NCBI GenBank assembly: GCA_963801105.1
Contig: CAWDDH010000003.1
Span: 3,348,001-3,412,000 of the forward strand
Direction: 5' to 3'
Origin: JAENVU01 sp963801105
Lineage (GTDB): Bacteria; Actinomycetota; Acidimicrobiia; IMCC26256; JAENVU01
DNA length: 64,000 nt
The position numbers were made by a program, and so were the translations under genes. Under the pieces are notes generated by a model. That model made no database searches. It was not told the DNA's origin and saw nothing but the letters and a program-made list of their open reading frames with translations. Of this stretch, positions 34,786 to 43,423 are shown one piece after another. Positions within the stretch are counted from its first letter, which is position 1. Each line of letters opens with the position of its first letter.

Positions 34786-35730
34786 CTAGAGGCCGAGCCG
34801 ATCGAGCGCGTGCGCCCGGCGCTGCCACTCCTTGTCGACCTTCACCGACGTCTCGAGGTAGACACGGGCGCCGAGCAGCCGCTCGAGCTCGAGCCGGGCC
34901 CGGGTCCCCGCATCGCGGATCACCGCGCCGCGCCGACCGATCACGATGCCCTTCTGGGAGTCCCGTTCGACCCGGACGATCACCCGGAAGCGCAGCACGG
35001 GATCCCGCTCGGGCACCTGGGGCTCGGGGGCACCGCCGTTCTCAGGTTCGTCGCCGGGCTCGTCCTCGTCGAGATGCTCGGCCGTGACCGCGATCGAGTG
35101 CGGCAGCTCCTCACGGGTCATCGCGAGCAGCTGCTCGCGGAGCAGCTCGGCGACGAGCGTCGTCTCGGGTTGATCCGACACCACGCCGTCGGGGTAGTAA
35201 TGCGGTCCTTCGGGCAGACGCGCGCGAATCTCCTCCACCAACACGTCGACCCCCTCCCCCGTCCGGGCCGAGACCGGCAGGTAGGCGTCGAAATCGCCCA
35301 GCTGCGCGCCGGCGCGGGCGAGCTGCGCGCCGATCTCGTCGCGGCCGGCGACATCGACCTTGTTCACCACCAGGAGCTTCGGGGTTCTGACCTTCCCCAC
35401 GAGGTCCGCGATGAAGCGGTCGCCCGGGCCGACCGGTGCGTTGGCCTCGATCAGCTGGCACACCACGTCGACCTCACCGAGGGTCTGGACCGACCGCTCG
35501 TTGCACCGCTCCCCCAGCAGCGTTCGGGGCTTGTGGATGCCCGGCGTGTCGAGCAGCACGATCTGGTCGGTGGTGGTGGTGCGCACGCCACGCACCTGGG
35601 TACGGGTGGTCTGGGGGCGGCTGGAGACGATCGAGACCTTCGCCCCGACGAGCTGGTTCACGAGCGTGGACTTGCCGACGTTCGGCCGCCCGACGAGCGA
35701 CACGAAGCCCGAGCGGAATCCCTCCGCCAT
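34786..35730 (-). CDS. era: GTPase Era
   Basis: The 314-residue GTPase assists 16S rRNA maturation and 30S assembly. G1 is GRPNVGKST, G3 DTPGI and G4 NKVD, followed by a C-terminal KH domain with KGIVIGRRGAVIRD. The start ATG at 35730 overlaps the stop of the CorC-family gene by one base (TGATG). An Asp/Glu/Pro-rich insertion (about 220-240) between the G and KH domains is unusual but should be a surface loop. It ends the phoH-ybeY-corC-era set, a conserved bacterial order. Confidence 0.96.
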   Translation of the reverse strand: MAEGFRSGFVSLVGRPNVGKSTLVNQLVGAKVSIVSSRPQTTRTQVRGVRTTTTDQIVLLDTPGIHKPRTLLGERCNERSVQTLGEVDVVCQLIEANAPVGPGDRFIADLVGKVRTPKLLVVNKVDVAGRDEIGAQLARAGAQLGDFDAYLPVSARTGEGVDVLVEEIRARLPEGPHYYPDGVVSDQPETTLVAELLREQLLAMTREELPHSIAVTAEHLDEDEPGDEPENGGAPEPQVPERDPVLRFRVIVRVERDSQKGIVIGRRGAVIRDAGTRARLELERLLGARVYLETSVKVDKEWQRRAHALDRLGL

Positions 35731-37010
35731 CAGCCGGACTCGGCCCGCATGGCATCGCCCACCGGCGAGTCGTCCTCGTCGGGCGCGTGCGGCACCGGCG
35801 TGATGACCACGGACGCGATACGGCGACCGTCCACGCGCTCGGCGCGGAACTCGAGACCTTGGAACCGCACCGTCTCGCCCGCGTCGGGAACGTGCCCGAG
35901 CAGGTTGAACACGAGACCCGCGACGGTGTCCCATTCCGTGTCGGGCAGCTCGTGGCCGAGCGCCTCGCTCACCTCGTCGATCGGGGTACGGCCGGGAGCG
36001 CGCAGCGCGCCACCGGGCAGCTGCTCGAGCCCGGGGCCTTCGACGTCGAACTCGTCGGTGATCTCGCCGACGATCTCCTCGATGAGGTCCTCGAGTGTCA
36101 CCAGGCCCGCCGTTCCGCCGTGCTCGTCGACGACCATCGCCATGTGGAACTTCTCGGTCCGCATCTCGCGCAGCAGCTCGTCGGCGCGCTTCTGCTCGGG
36201 CACGAAGACCGCGTCGCGTACCGCGACGCGGACGGGTTGGCGCCCCGCGCCGGCACGCGCCTGCTGGACGAGGTCCTTCAAGTAGACGAGTCCGAGAATG
36301 TCGTCCGTGGTGTCCACGAAGCACGGCAACCGCGAGAACCCGGCCTCGATCGCGCGACTGATCGCGTCCTCGACGGTCATGTCGGCCTCGACCGCGACCA
36401 TGTCGGGACGCGGCACCATGACCTCCCGCACGAACGTGTCACCGAACTCGAAGATCGAGTGGATGAGCCGGCGCTCCTCACGCTCGATCGCCTTCTCGTC
36501 GGCCGCGACGTCCGCCATCGTGCGCAGATCCTCCTCCGTGACGAACGGGCCCTCCTTCAGGCCGCGGCCGGGGAGCAGCACGTTCGCGAGCCCGATGAGA
36601 CCGCTCGACAGCAGACGGAGCGGCGGGAACCGCGTGATCGCCCACAAGAACGGGGAGAGCCGTAGCGCGGCGCGGTCGGGGTGCTGGATGGCGTAGGTCT
36701 TGGGCGCGACCTCACCGATCACGAAGTACACGACGATCTGCAGCATCAGGCCGACTACGAGGCCGGCGCTGCCGAACGAGCTCTCGAGCAGCACACCGAG
36801 CAGCGAGGCGCTCGTCATCTGGCTGACGAGCACGAGCAACAGGAGCACGTTGAGCGTGCGCTCCGGTCGCTCGAGCATCGCCGCGAGCCGGGGCGCGCCC
36901 TTGCGACCCTCCTCCTCGAGCGCGAGCGCCCGGATGCGGCTCATCCGGGTGAAGGCGGTCTCGGCCATCGCCAGCACGATGGAGACCAGGAAGAGCACGA
37001 CGATCGCCAC
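35730..37010 (-). CDS. CNNM/CorC family transporter-associated protein (hemolysin-like)
   Basis: The 426-residue protein has an N-terminal CNNM membrane domain (about 1-160, with LAMAETAFTRMSRIRA and YFVIGEVAPKT). A pair of CBS domains follows (about 185-310, with VREVMVPRPDMVAVE and VVDEHGGTAGLVTLEDLIEEIVGE), then a C-terminal CorC_HlyC domain. CNNM/CorC proteins are linked to magnesium or cobalt efflux. The start is GTG at 37010, 23 bp after the ybeY stop. It lies in the conserved ybeY-corC-era order. Confidence 0.9.
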   Translation of the reverse strand: MAIVVLFLVSIVLAMAETAFTRMSRIRALALEEEGRKGAPRLAAMLERPERTLNVLLLLVLVSQMTSASLLGVLLESSFGSAGLVVGLMLQIVVYFVIGEVAPKTYAIQHPDRAALRLSPFLWAITRFPPLRLLSSGLIGLANVLLPGRGLKEGPFVTEEDLRTMADVAADEKAIEREERRLIHSIFEFGDTFVREVMVPRPDMVAVEADMTVEDAISRAIEAGFSRLPCFVDTTDDILGLVYLKDLVQQARAGAGRQPVRVAVRDAVFVPEQKRADELLREMRTEKFHMAMVVDEHGGTAGLVTLEDLIEEIVGEITDEFDVEGPGLEQLPGGALRAPGRTPIDEVSEALGHELPDTEWDTVAGLVFNLLGHVPDAGETVRFQGLEFRAERVDGRRIASVVITPVPHAPDEDDSPVGDAMRAESG

Positions 37011-37033
37011 GACGATCGCCGAGTCGCGCCCGT

Positions 37034-37549
37034 TCAGCGCTCCGTCTCCCGCTCATGGAACTTCGCGAGGAGCTCACGCTCACGCAGTTTCATCGCTGCC
37101 TCGTCCCGCGGGTCAGCATGGTCATAGTTGAGCAGGTGTAACACGCCGTGGACGACGAGTAGGGCGATCTCGTCGTCGACGGTGGACCCGTGCTCGGGCG
37201 CGTTGGCCGCGGCCACGGCCGGGCAGACGACGACATCGCCGATCAGCGTCGGTGGCTCGCCGCCCTCGCTCGGTGCGCCCGGCCCCCGACCGCCCTGGTC
37301 CGGCTGACGGCCGGGCACGACGAGGTCGTCGTCCATCGGGAAGGCGAGGACGTCGGTCGGCCCGATCCCTCCGAGGAACTTCTCGTTGAGCTCCGCGATG
37401 GTCCGGCGGTCCACGAAGAGCAGCGACAGCTCCGAGGTTCCCGGGACATGCTCCTGGTCCACGACGAGCTGCGCGAGCGACACCCATCGGGCGACGTCGA
37501 CGCGGACGTCGCGCTGCTCGTCGCCACCGAAGATCGAGACGTTGCTCAT
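37034..37549 (-). CDS. ybeY: Endoribonuclease YbeY
   Basis: The 171-residue metalloprotein acts in 16S rRNA processing and ribosome quality control. The zinc motif is VHGVLHLLNYDH near the C-terminus, where most family members have LxGYDH; here Asn replaces Gly. Earlier conserved elements are LSLLFVDRRTIAELNEKFL and PTDVLAFPMDD. An acidic/Gly-rich insertion (PGRQPDQGGRGPGAPSEGG) follows DVLAFP. The ATG at 37549 begins MSNVSIFGGDE. The 91-bp gap to phoH is larger than others in this block. Confidence 0.93.
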   Translation of the reverse strand: MSNVSIFGGDEQRDVRVDVARWVSLAQLVVDQEHVPGTSELSLLFVDRRTIAELNEKFLGGIGPTDVLAFPMDDDLVVPGRQPDQGGRGPGAPSEGGEPPTLIGDVVVCPAVAAANAPEHGSTVDDEIALLVVHGVLHLLNYDHADPRDEAAMKLRERELLAKFHERETER

Positions 37550-37640
37550 CCCGCCCGCTCCCGCGCCTCCGGCGCAGGCCGCTCCGGCCCCGCTCCGGGC
37601 GCCGCACGATTCGTGCTGCGCCGATCCTCGGCTTCGGTGG

Positions 37641-38600
37641 TCATGGTTCGTCGCGAGCCGCGTAGGCGTCGACGATGTCCTGCACGATGCGGTGCCGCAC
37701 GACGTCGCCGGAACCGAGATCCACGAAAACGAGGTCGTCGACACCATCGAGGATGTCGCGCACGGCGCGGAGGCCGGACCGGCCGCGCCCGTCGGGGAGG
37801 TCGATCTGGGTGACGTCACCGGTGACGACGATCTTCGAACCGAAGCCGAGGCGCGTGAGGAACATCTTCATCTGCTCGGCCGTCGTGTTCTGCGCCTCGT
37901 CCAGGATGATGAACGAGTCGTTGAGCGTGCGCCCGCGCATGTACGCGAGGGGTGCGACCTCGATGACGCCCCGTTCCATGAGTCGCGCGACGGCCTCGGG
38001 ATCGAGCATGTCGTAGAGCGCGTCGTAGAGCGGTCGGAGGTACGGGTCGACCTTGGCAAGCATGTCGCCGGGCAAGAACCCGAGTCGCTCCCCCGCCTCG
38101 ACCGCGGGACGCGTGAGGATGATGCGGTTGACCGCCTTGGCCTGGAGTGCCTGCACCGCGAGCGCGACCGCGAGGTAGCTCTTGCCGGTCCCCGCCGGAC
38201 CGATCGCGAACGTGATCGTGTGGTCGCGCACCGCGTCGACGTAGCGCTTCTGCCCGGCGGTCTTCGGTCGGACGCTCTTGCGCCCCTTGATGACCTCGGT
38301 GGAGAGGACGTCGCTCGGTCGGAGGTCCGATTCCACCATCGCGATGGCCCGCTCCATGCCGTCAGGGTCCAGTTCGTGGCCCTGCTCGATCACGACGACC
38401 AGCTCCTCGAACAGGCGGGCGACGCGCGCCGCCGTCTCCGGGTCACCGGTGACGGTGATCTCGTTGCCCCGGACGAGGATGCCGACCGGGAACGCGGCCT
38501 CGATACGGCGGAGCAGTCCGTCGTGCTCTCCGAGCAGGTCCACCATGAGGTGGTTGCCGGGGACGAGCACCTTGACCGTGGTCGACGCCGAGACTGTCAC
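37641..38600 (-). CDS. phoH: PhoH-like ATPase
   Basis: The 319-residue ATPase has an N-terminal KH-like region, then the PhoH NTPase core. Walker A is GPAGTGKS, followed by LTRPAVEAGERLGFLPG, Walker B FIILDEAQNTT and a sensor VVTGDVTQIDLP. These proteins are RNA-linked ATPases that usually neighbour ybeY, as here. The apparent start is GTG at 38600; family members begin similarly. Its 5' end is separated from the BldD-like gene by 44 bp on the same strand. Confidence 0.94.
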   Translation of the reverse strand: MTVSASTTVKVLVPGNHLMVDLLGEHDGLLRRIEAAFPVGILVRGNEITVTGDPETAARVARLFEELVVVIEQGHELDPDGMERAIAMVESDLRPSDVLSTEVIKGRKSVRPKTAGQKRYVDAVRDHTITFAIGPAGTGKSYLAVALAVQALQAKAVNRIILTRPAVEAGERLGFLPGDMLAKVDPYLRPLYDALYDMLDPEAVARLMERGVIEVAPLAYMRGRTLNDSFIILDEAQNTTAEQMKMFLTRLGFGSKIVVTGDVTQIDLPDGRGRSGLRAVRDILDGVDDLVFVDLGSGDVVRHRIVQDIVDAYAARDEP

Positions 38601-38644
38601 GACGCGACGAGGCTAGTGGTGCGGAGGCCGGGAGACTGAGTGAC

Positions 38645-39130
38645 TCAGGCGACGGCGGCGCCGGCCCGCAGGCCGAGCTCGTCGAGCCGGATCCCGAGCT
38701 CCTCGGGACGCCGGCCGAGCACCGCCGCGAGCACACGGAGGTCGTCCCGACGGATGGTCAGCAGCCGTCCGTTGAAGTCCTGGCGCTGGAGCTGGATCGT
38801 GGCGGCGTAACGCGACAACACGGTGGCCTCGGGCTCGTCGAGCGCGTGCAACTTCACGAGGTCGATCGTGAAGCCGGCTTCCATGTCGCCGGCCTCGTTG
38901 AGGTTGATCTCGACCTCGACGTCGCGCGGGAGCAACTGGTCGGGCGGCACCTCGTAGATCTCCGACAGGCGCAGGAGTCGCGGCACCGAGATCGCGCGCT
39001 CGCCGCGCTCGTACGCACCGAGCACGCTGGCCTTGAACTCGAGGTCCGATCGCGCTTCGACGTCGTGCAGGGAGAGCCCCTTCTGCCGACGGATCGCTCG
39101 GAGTCGCTCTCCGACCTGGACACCATTCAT
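38645..39130 (-). CDS. BldD-like transcriptional regulator with c-di-GMP signature
   Basis: The 161-residue protein has an N-terminal Xre/Cro helix-turn-helix (GERLRAIRRQKGLSLHDVEA and LGAYERGERAISVPRL, about 7-55) and a C-terminal domain. It carries R-Q-D (116-118), then eight residues, then R-R-D-D (127-130). In Streptomyces BldD the RxD-X8-RxDD signature binds a c-di-GMP tetramer that holds the dimer on DNA. The spacing and NGR(L/V)L core here match that arrangement. The start is ATG 39130, with GAGGGG about 15 nt upstream; GTG 39151 is an alternative. It lies between rsmE and phoH. A GGDEF cyclase gene is in the same window. Confidence 0.88.
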   Translation of the reverse strand: MNGVQVGERLRAIRRQKGLSLHDVEARSDLEFKASVLGAYERGERAISVPRLLRLSEIYEVPPDQLLPRDVEVEINLNEAGDMEAGFTIDLVKLHALDEPEATVLSRYAATIQLQRQDFNGRLLTIRRDDLRVLAAVLGRRPEELGIRLDELGLRAGAAVA

Positions 39131-39248
39131 CTGACTACGACTGCCCCTCACAACACTTCAGCCCCGGAACGGCCGCGACTATGGCAGAAAACTCCGCGCA
39201 AGTCGAACCTCCGTGCGACCCGCGCCTGGGTCGGACGAACGACTCGCG

Positions 39249-40067
39249 TCAGTCGGCACGGAGCGGCACGAGCGCCGCCGCGACCGCCACCGCAGCCGTC
39301 ACGGCCCGCAGCGTGTGCGGCCCCAACGCCAGCGAGCACTCAGGCCGAATCCCGTCGAGATCCTCGGTCGCGAAGCCGCCTTCGGGACCGACGAGCACCA
39401 CCCACTCGGCGACGGTCGGGTCGATCGACCCCAAGGACCCGTGCCCGTCGCGCGCGCCGACGACGACACCGGGATGATCCCGCCATCGCGCCGGCGAGGA
39501 CGGCGCCGCTATGAGCGGCAGCCGCGCCCGCTGACACTGCATCCCCGCCTCCCGTGCGACGCGTCGCAACCGATCGAGGGGCTTGCGGGCCCGCTCGCCC
39601 TCCCATCGCACGACACCACGGCGGGTGATGAGCGGCACGATCTCGTCGACGCCGAGCTCCACGAGCTGGCGCACGACCTCCGCGCCGTGGTCCTGGCGCG
39701 CCGGCCCGAATCCGATCGTCAGGCGGGGCCGGCGGAGGGGCTCGACGACCAGGTCCCCGGTGCGCTCGACCTGTACCGCTCCGGGCCGCGTAGCGACGAT
39801 CCGCGCCGGGTACCAGGAGCCCGCGCCGTCGGCCACGACCACGGTCTCGTCGACCTCGAGGCGACGAACCCGCTGGAGATGATGCCCGTCCGGCCCGTCG
39901 ATCCAGCGCCACGCGTCGTCGGCGATCGGGCTCTCGGGCGTCGCGTCGACGGCGGCATCGCCATCGGGGTCGGCCGGCGTTTCGGTCGGCGGTCCGATCG
40001 GCTCGGGCACGTCGACGAAGACGAGCGCCCGCGCCCCGACACCGGCCGCCCAGCCGCGGCCGGTCAC
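39249..40067 (-). CDS. rsmE: 16S rRNA (uracil-1498-N3)-methyltransferase RsmE
   Basis: The 272-residue SPOUT methyltransferase modifies U1498 of 16S rRNA. It has an N-terminal PUA-like region (HHLQRVRRLEVDETV) and the knotted domain motifs LVGPEGGF and LALGPHTLRAVTA. The GTG at 40067 overlaps the restored dnaJ stop codon (GTGA at 40064-40067). As the bases stand, an in-frame read from dnaJ enters this frame and gives one 635-residue DnaJ-RsmE product. I attribute that to a frameshift rather than a true fusion. An extra acidic linker (about residues 25-45) separates the start from the PUA part. Confidence 0.92.
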   Translation of the reverse strand: MTGRGWAAGVGARALVFVDVPEPIGPPTETPADPDGDAAVDATPESPIADDAWRWIDGPDGHHLQRVRRLEVDETVVVADGAGSWYPARIVATRPGAVQVERTGDLVVEPLRRPRLTIGFGPARQDHGAEVVRQLVELGVDEIVPLITRRGVVRWEGERARKPLDRLRRVAREAGMQCQRARLPLIAAPSSPARWRDHPGVVVGARDGHGSLGSIDPTVAEWVVLVGPEGGFATEDLDGIRPECSLALGPHTLRAVTAAVAVAAALVPLRAD

Positions 40068-41156
40068 CGATCGAACGCGGCGCGCAGCTTGGAGAAGAAG
40101 CCGCCTTCGGGCGGATCGATCGTTTCCCCGCGAAGCTCCGCGAACTCGCGCGAGCAGCTCGGCCTGCTCCGCGTCGAGGCGCGTCGGCACTTCGACGGTG
40201 ATCTCGACGAGCAGGTCGCCGCGACCGCGGCCGTTCAGCACCGGCACTCCCCGGCCGCGATGGCGCACGACCGTGCCCGACTGCGTGCCCGGATCGACGG
40301 TGATCGTCTCGGGACCGTCGAGGCTCGCGAACTCGAAGGAGCTGCCGAGCGCCGCCTGGGTCATCGCGATCGTGTGGCGGTAGACGAGGTCGACGCCGTG
40401 CCGCTCGAGGAGCGGATCGGGGCGGACCCGGACCAGCACGTAGAGGTCGCCCGACTGACCGCCGCGCGGCGCCGCGGGACCGCGACCCGGGATGCGGAGC
40501 CGTTGCCCGTCGTCGATGCCGGCCGGCACCTCGACGTCGATCGTCTCACGCACGCGCATTCGGCCGTCGCCCTGGCACTGCGTGCACGGGTTCAGGACGA
40601 TCTGGCCGAGCCCCTGACACCGCGGGCACGGCGCCGCGGTGACGAGCTGACCGAGGATCGACCGCCGGATCTGGCGCACCTCGCCGCTGCCGTCGCACTC
40701 CGGGCACGGCTCGGGGTGCGTGCCCGGCTCGCCGCCGGAACCCTCGCAGCGGTCGCAGGGACCGGGCAGCTCGAGCTCGACCGAGGTCGTGACGCCGAAC
40801 GCCGCCTCGGCGAGGTCGAGGTGGACGACCGTCTCCGCGTCCTGGCCGCGTGGCGGCCCGCTCCGTCCGCCGCCGAAGCCGCCGGAGAAGAAGGCGTCGA
40901 AGAGATCGCCGAATCCGAACGCGTCGCCCGGCGCACCCGCGCGGCCGTCCTCGCCGAACGTGTCGTAGCGGCGTCGCCGCTCGGGGTCGCGCAGCACCTC
41001 GTACGCGGCGGACACCTCCTTGAACCGCTCCTCCGCGACGGGATCCTCCGGGTTCGCGTCCGGGTGCAACTCCCGTGCGAGCGCGCGGTAGGCGCGCTTG
41101 ATCTCGTCGTCGGTGGCGCTCCGCTCGACACCGAGCAGCTCGTAGAAGTCGGTCAT
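40064..41156 (-). CDS. dnaJ: Chaperone DnaJ, interrupted by a single frameshift near the 3' end
   Basis: The co-chaperone has a J domain with HPD at 31-33, a Gly/Phe-rich region (about 75-105), four zinc-finger repeats (CDRCEGSG, CPECDGSG, CPRCQGLG, CTQCQGDG) and the substrate-binding domains. After ELLA the frame is lost. Shifting by one base at about 40151 restores REFAELRGETIDPPEGG and FFSKLRAAFDR with a stop at 40064, the usual DnaJ ending. The break is at TCGCGCGA (40146-40153); restoring one CG unit also repairs it. The ATG at 41156 overlaps the hrcA stop (TGATG). The pair is probably controlled by the CIRCE site upstream of hrcA. Confidence 0.92.
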
Positions 41157-42163
41157 CAGTCGGCCGGCAACAAGAGGCGGCCGAGCTGCTGCGACACCGC
41201 GGCCACCGCCGCGAGCGCCTGCGGGTAGTCCATGCGCGTCGGCCCGAGGACCCCGACGGTCCCGGCCTGCTCACCGTCGACCTCGTAGGGCGCGAGGACG
41301 AGCGAGCAGTCACGGAGCTCGTCCACGTCGTGCTCGGAGCCGATCGACACGTTCACGCCGAGGTCGAGGAGATCCCTGACGAGGCTCACCACCACCACCT
41401 GCTCCTCGAGCATCTCGAGCAGCCGCGCCGTGGTGGCCGTCGTGGAGAAGTCGTCCTGCTCCGCCGCGAGCCTGCTGACGCCGCCGACGTACAGGTGCTC
41501 CGAGAGGCTCCGGGCCCGAACGCACAGGAGCCCGATCGCGTCACGGACGAGCCCGTCGACCTCGGCGTCACCCGACGGTTGCGCCTCGGTCGCGAGGAGG
41601 GAGCTCCCGCCGAGGGTGGCGTCGAGGATCGCGGAAGCGCGGGCGAGGCGTTCGGCGTCGAGCTCGGTGCGCAGCACCTCGCGCTCGACCGAGCCGTTCC
41701 CGAGCACGACGACCGCGAGCACAGCACCGGACTCAAGTGCCACCAACTGCGCGGACCGGACGCGTTGCGCGTCGGCGCCGGGACCGACCACCACCGCCGC
41801 GTGGCTCGTGAGCCGGGCGAGCAGCACGCTGGTCTGGTGCAGCACGTCCTCGAGCGCCCGATGGGTGGTGGCGAAGAACTCCGACACCGCGCGGCGCTGC
41901 CCGACGGGCAGGGACCGGGCCTCGGAGAAGTGGTCGACGAAGTAGCGGTAGCCCTGGTCCGTCGGGATGCGGCCGGCGGACGTGTGCGGCTGGGTGAGAT
42001 AGCCCTCACGCTCGAGCTGGGTCATGTCGTTGCGGACCGTCGCGCTCGACACGCCGAGGTCCCGCGCGTCGGTCACGGTCTGGGACGCGACGGGCGCCGC
42101 GGTCCGGACGTACTCCTCCACCACGGTCTTGAGGACGGTGGCTCGGCGTTCGGCTGCATCCAT
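41156..42163 (-). CDS. hrcA: Heat-inducible repressor HrcA
   Basis: The 335-residue repressor blocks heat-shock operons at CIRCE sites and is kept active by GroE. It has the N-terminal winged helix (VTDARDLGVSSATVRNDMTQ, then TSAGRIPTDQGYRYFVD) and the C-terminal dimer/GAF-like region ending GVLGPTRMDYPQALAAVAAV. The ATG at 42163 is used because the conserved N-terminus starts here. The stop overlaps the dnaJ start. A CIRCE element lies 45 bp upstream, so the operon is autoregulated. Confidence 0.95.
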   Translation of the reverse strand: MDAAERRATVLKTVVEEYVRTAAPVASQTVTDARDLGVSSATVRNDMTQLEREGYLTQPHTSAGRIPTDQGYRYFVDHFSEARSLPVGQRRAVSEFFATTHRALEDVLHQTSVLLARLTSHAAVVVGPGADAQRVRSAQLVALESGAVLAVVVLGNGSVEREVLRTELDAERLARASAILDATLGGSSLLATEAQPSGDAEVDGLVRDAIGLLCVRARSLSEHLYVGGVSRLAAEQDDFSTTATTARLLEMLEEQVVVVSLVRDLLDLGVNVSIGSEHDVDELRDCSLVLAPYEVDGEQAGTVGVLGPTRMDYPQALAAVAAVSQQLGRLLLPAD

Positions 42164-42207
42164 GAGCTCGGTCCTGGCTTCGCTCGGGCCTTCTCGGACC
42201 CGACTGG

Positions 42208-42234
42208 GTAGCACTCGAGTCTACCGACTGCTAA
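42208..42234. promoter_or_regulatory. CIRCE operator (HrcA binding site)
   Basis: The sequence reads GTAGCACTC, nine spacer bases, then GACTGCTAA. The CIRCE consensus is TTAGCACTC-N9-GAGTGCTAA, so 16 of 18 arm positions match and the 9-nt spacing is exact. It sits 45 bp before the hrcA start codon on the same transcription unit as dnaJ. Confidence 0.9.
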
Positions 42235-42277
42235 TCGCCGATCTCAGACCACGGCGCCATGTCGGCGGGCGGGCGTC

Positions 42278-43388
42278 TCAGACGCCGCCCTGCAGGCGGA
42301 TCGTGACCTCGTTGGCGATGAGGCGACCCCGCCGGGTCAACCGGACGCGCGAGCCCGTGACCTCCACGAGCCCCGCGGCACGCACGACGGCGAGCTGGTC
42401 GGCGTCGACGGCCTCGGCCACCACGCCGGACCGGGTGCGCAGCGCCAGGCCCAGCGCCTCGACCGCCCGTCCCGCGGGATCCAGCGTCTCGTCGCCGGCC
42501 TCGGGCGAGCGCCCGGCGCGGACCGCGTCGATGTACCGCTCCGGGGTGCGCACGTTCCACCACCGGCGCGGGCCCGTCTTGCCGTGGGCGGCACAGCCGA
42601 TCGCGAGATAGTCGTCCCCCTCCCAGTAGACGAGGTTGTGGCGACACTCCTCCCCCGGGCGGGCCCAGTTCGAGATCTCGTACCACTCGAGGCCCGCGGC
42701 GGTGAGCACGTCGTCGGCCACCTCGTACTTCTCGGCCTGGTCGTCGTCGTCGGGCGCGGCCCGCCGACCGGCGGCGATGTCCTGGCCGAGCGGCGTACCG
42801 GACTCGACGGTGAGCGCGTACGCGCTCACGTGGTCGGGCTCGAGCGCGAGCGCACCCTCGAGGCTCGCACGCCAGTCGGCGACCGTCTCGCCCGGCGTGC
42901 CGTAGATCAGGTCGAGGTTGAGACGCGTGATCCCCGCGCCGCGCGCCCACCCGACCGCACGCGTGACGTTGGCCGGATCGTGGGTGCGCCCGAGCGCGGC
43001 GAGCACCGGACGCCGGAACGACTGCACGCCGAGCGAGACGCGGGTGACGCCGGCTGCGACCAGCACGTCCAGCTGCTCGGCGTCGACGGAATCCGGATTG
43101 CACTCGACGGTCACCTCGGCGTCCGACGTCCGCGGGATCGCGGCCAGGATCCGGGCCAGGTCCGCGGCCGGGATGCGCGACGGCGTACCCCCGCCGAAGA
43201 AGACCGACGTCGCCGGCGGAATGCCTCCCCGCGCGCGCTGCGACTCGACGTCCGCGACGCACGCGTCGACGTAGTCGCGCGACGAGGTGGTCCCGGTCCG
43301 TCCAGGTCGCGAAGTCGCAGTAGTCACACCGGTGGGCGCAGAACGGGATGTGCACGTAGACGCCGAAGGCCACGGTCGATGGTCTCAC
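42278..43388 (-). CDS. hemW: HemW-type radical SAM protein, interrupted by a frameshift near the 5' end
   Basis: HemW is a radical SAM haem chaperone related to HemN. The N-terminus VYVHIPFCAHRCDYCDF carries the CX3CX2C iron-sulfur motif in one frame. After HLV, at about 43280, the protein continues in another frame as RDYVDACVADVESQ...FFGGGTPS...ECNPDSV...GVQSF...YGTPGET to a stop at 42278. The break lies in TCGCGCGA (43275-43282); dropping one base or restoring a CG unit joins the two frames. The total is about 370 residues, normal for HemW. The start is GTG 43388 or GTG 43373. It is separated by 35 bp from the divergent acyl-CoA dehydrogenase gene. Confidence 0.9.
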
Positions 43389-43423
43389 TTGCGGGGGCTC
43401 ACCGCATGGCGTAGGCCGAGGTC

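Noticed and set aside
39249..41156. A natural DnaJ-RsmE fusion protein
   Set aside because: The expected DnaJ C-terminus and stop are present one frame away and overlap a good rsmE start, so the fusion is best explained by an indel.
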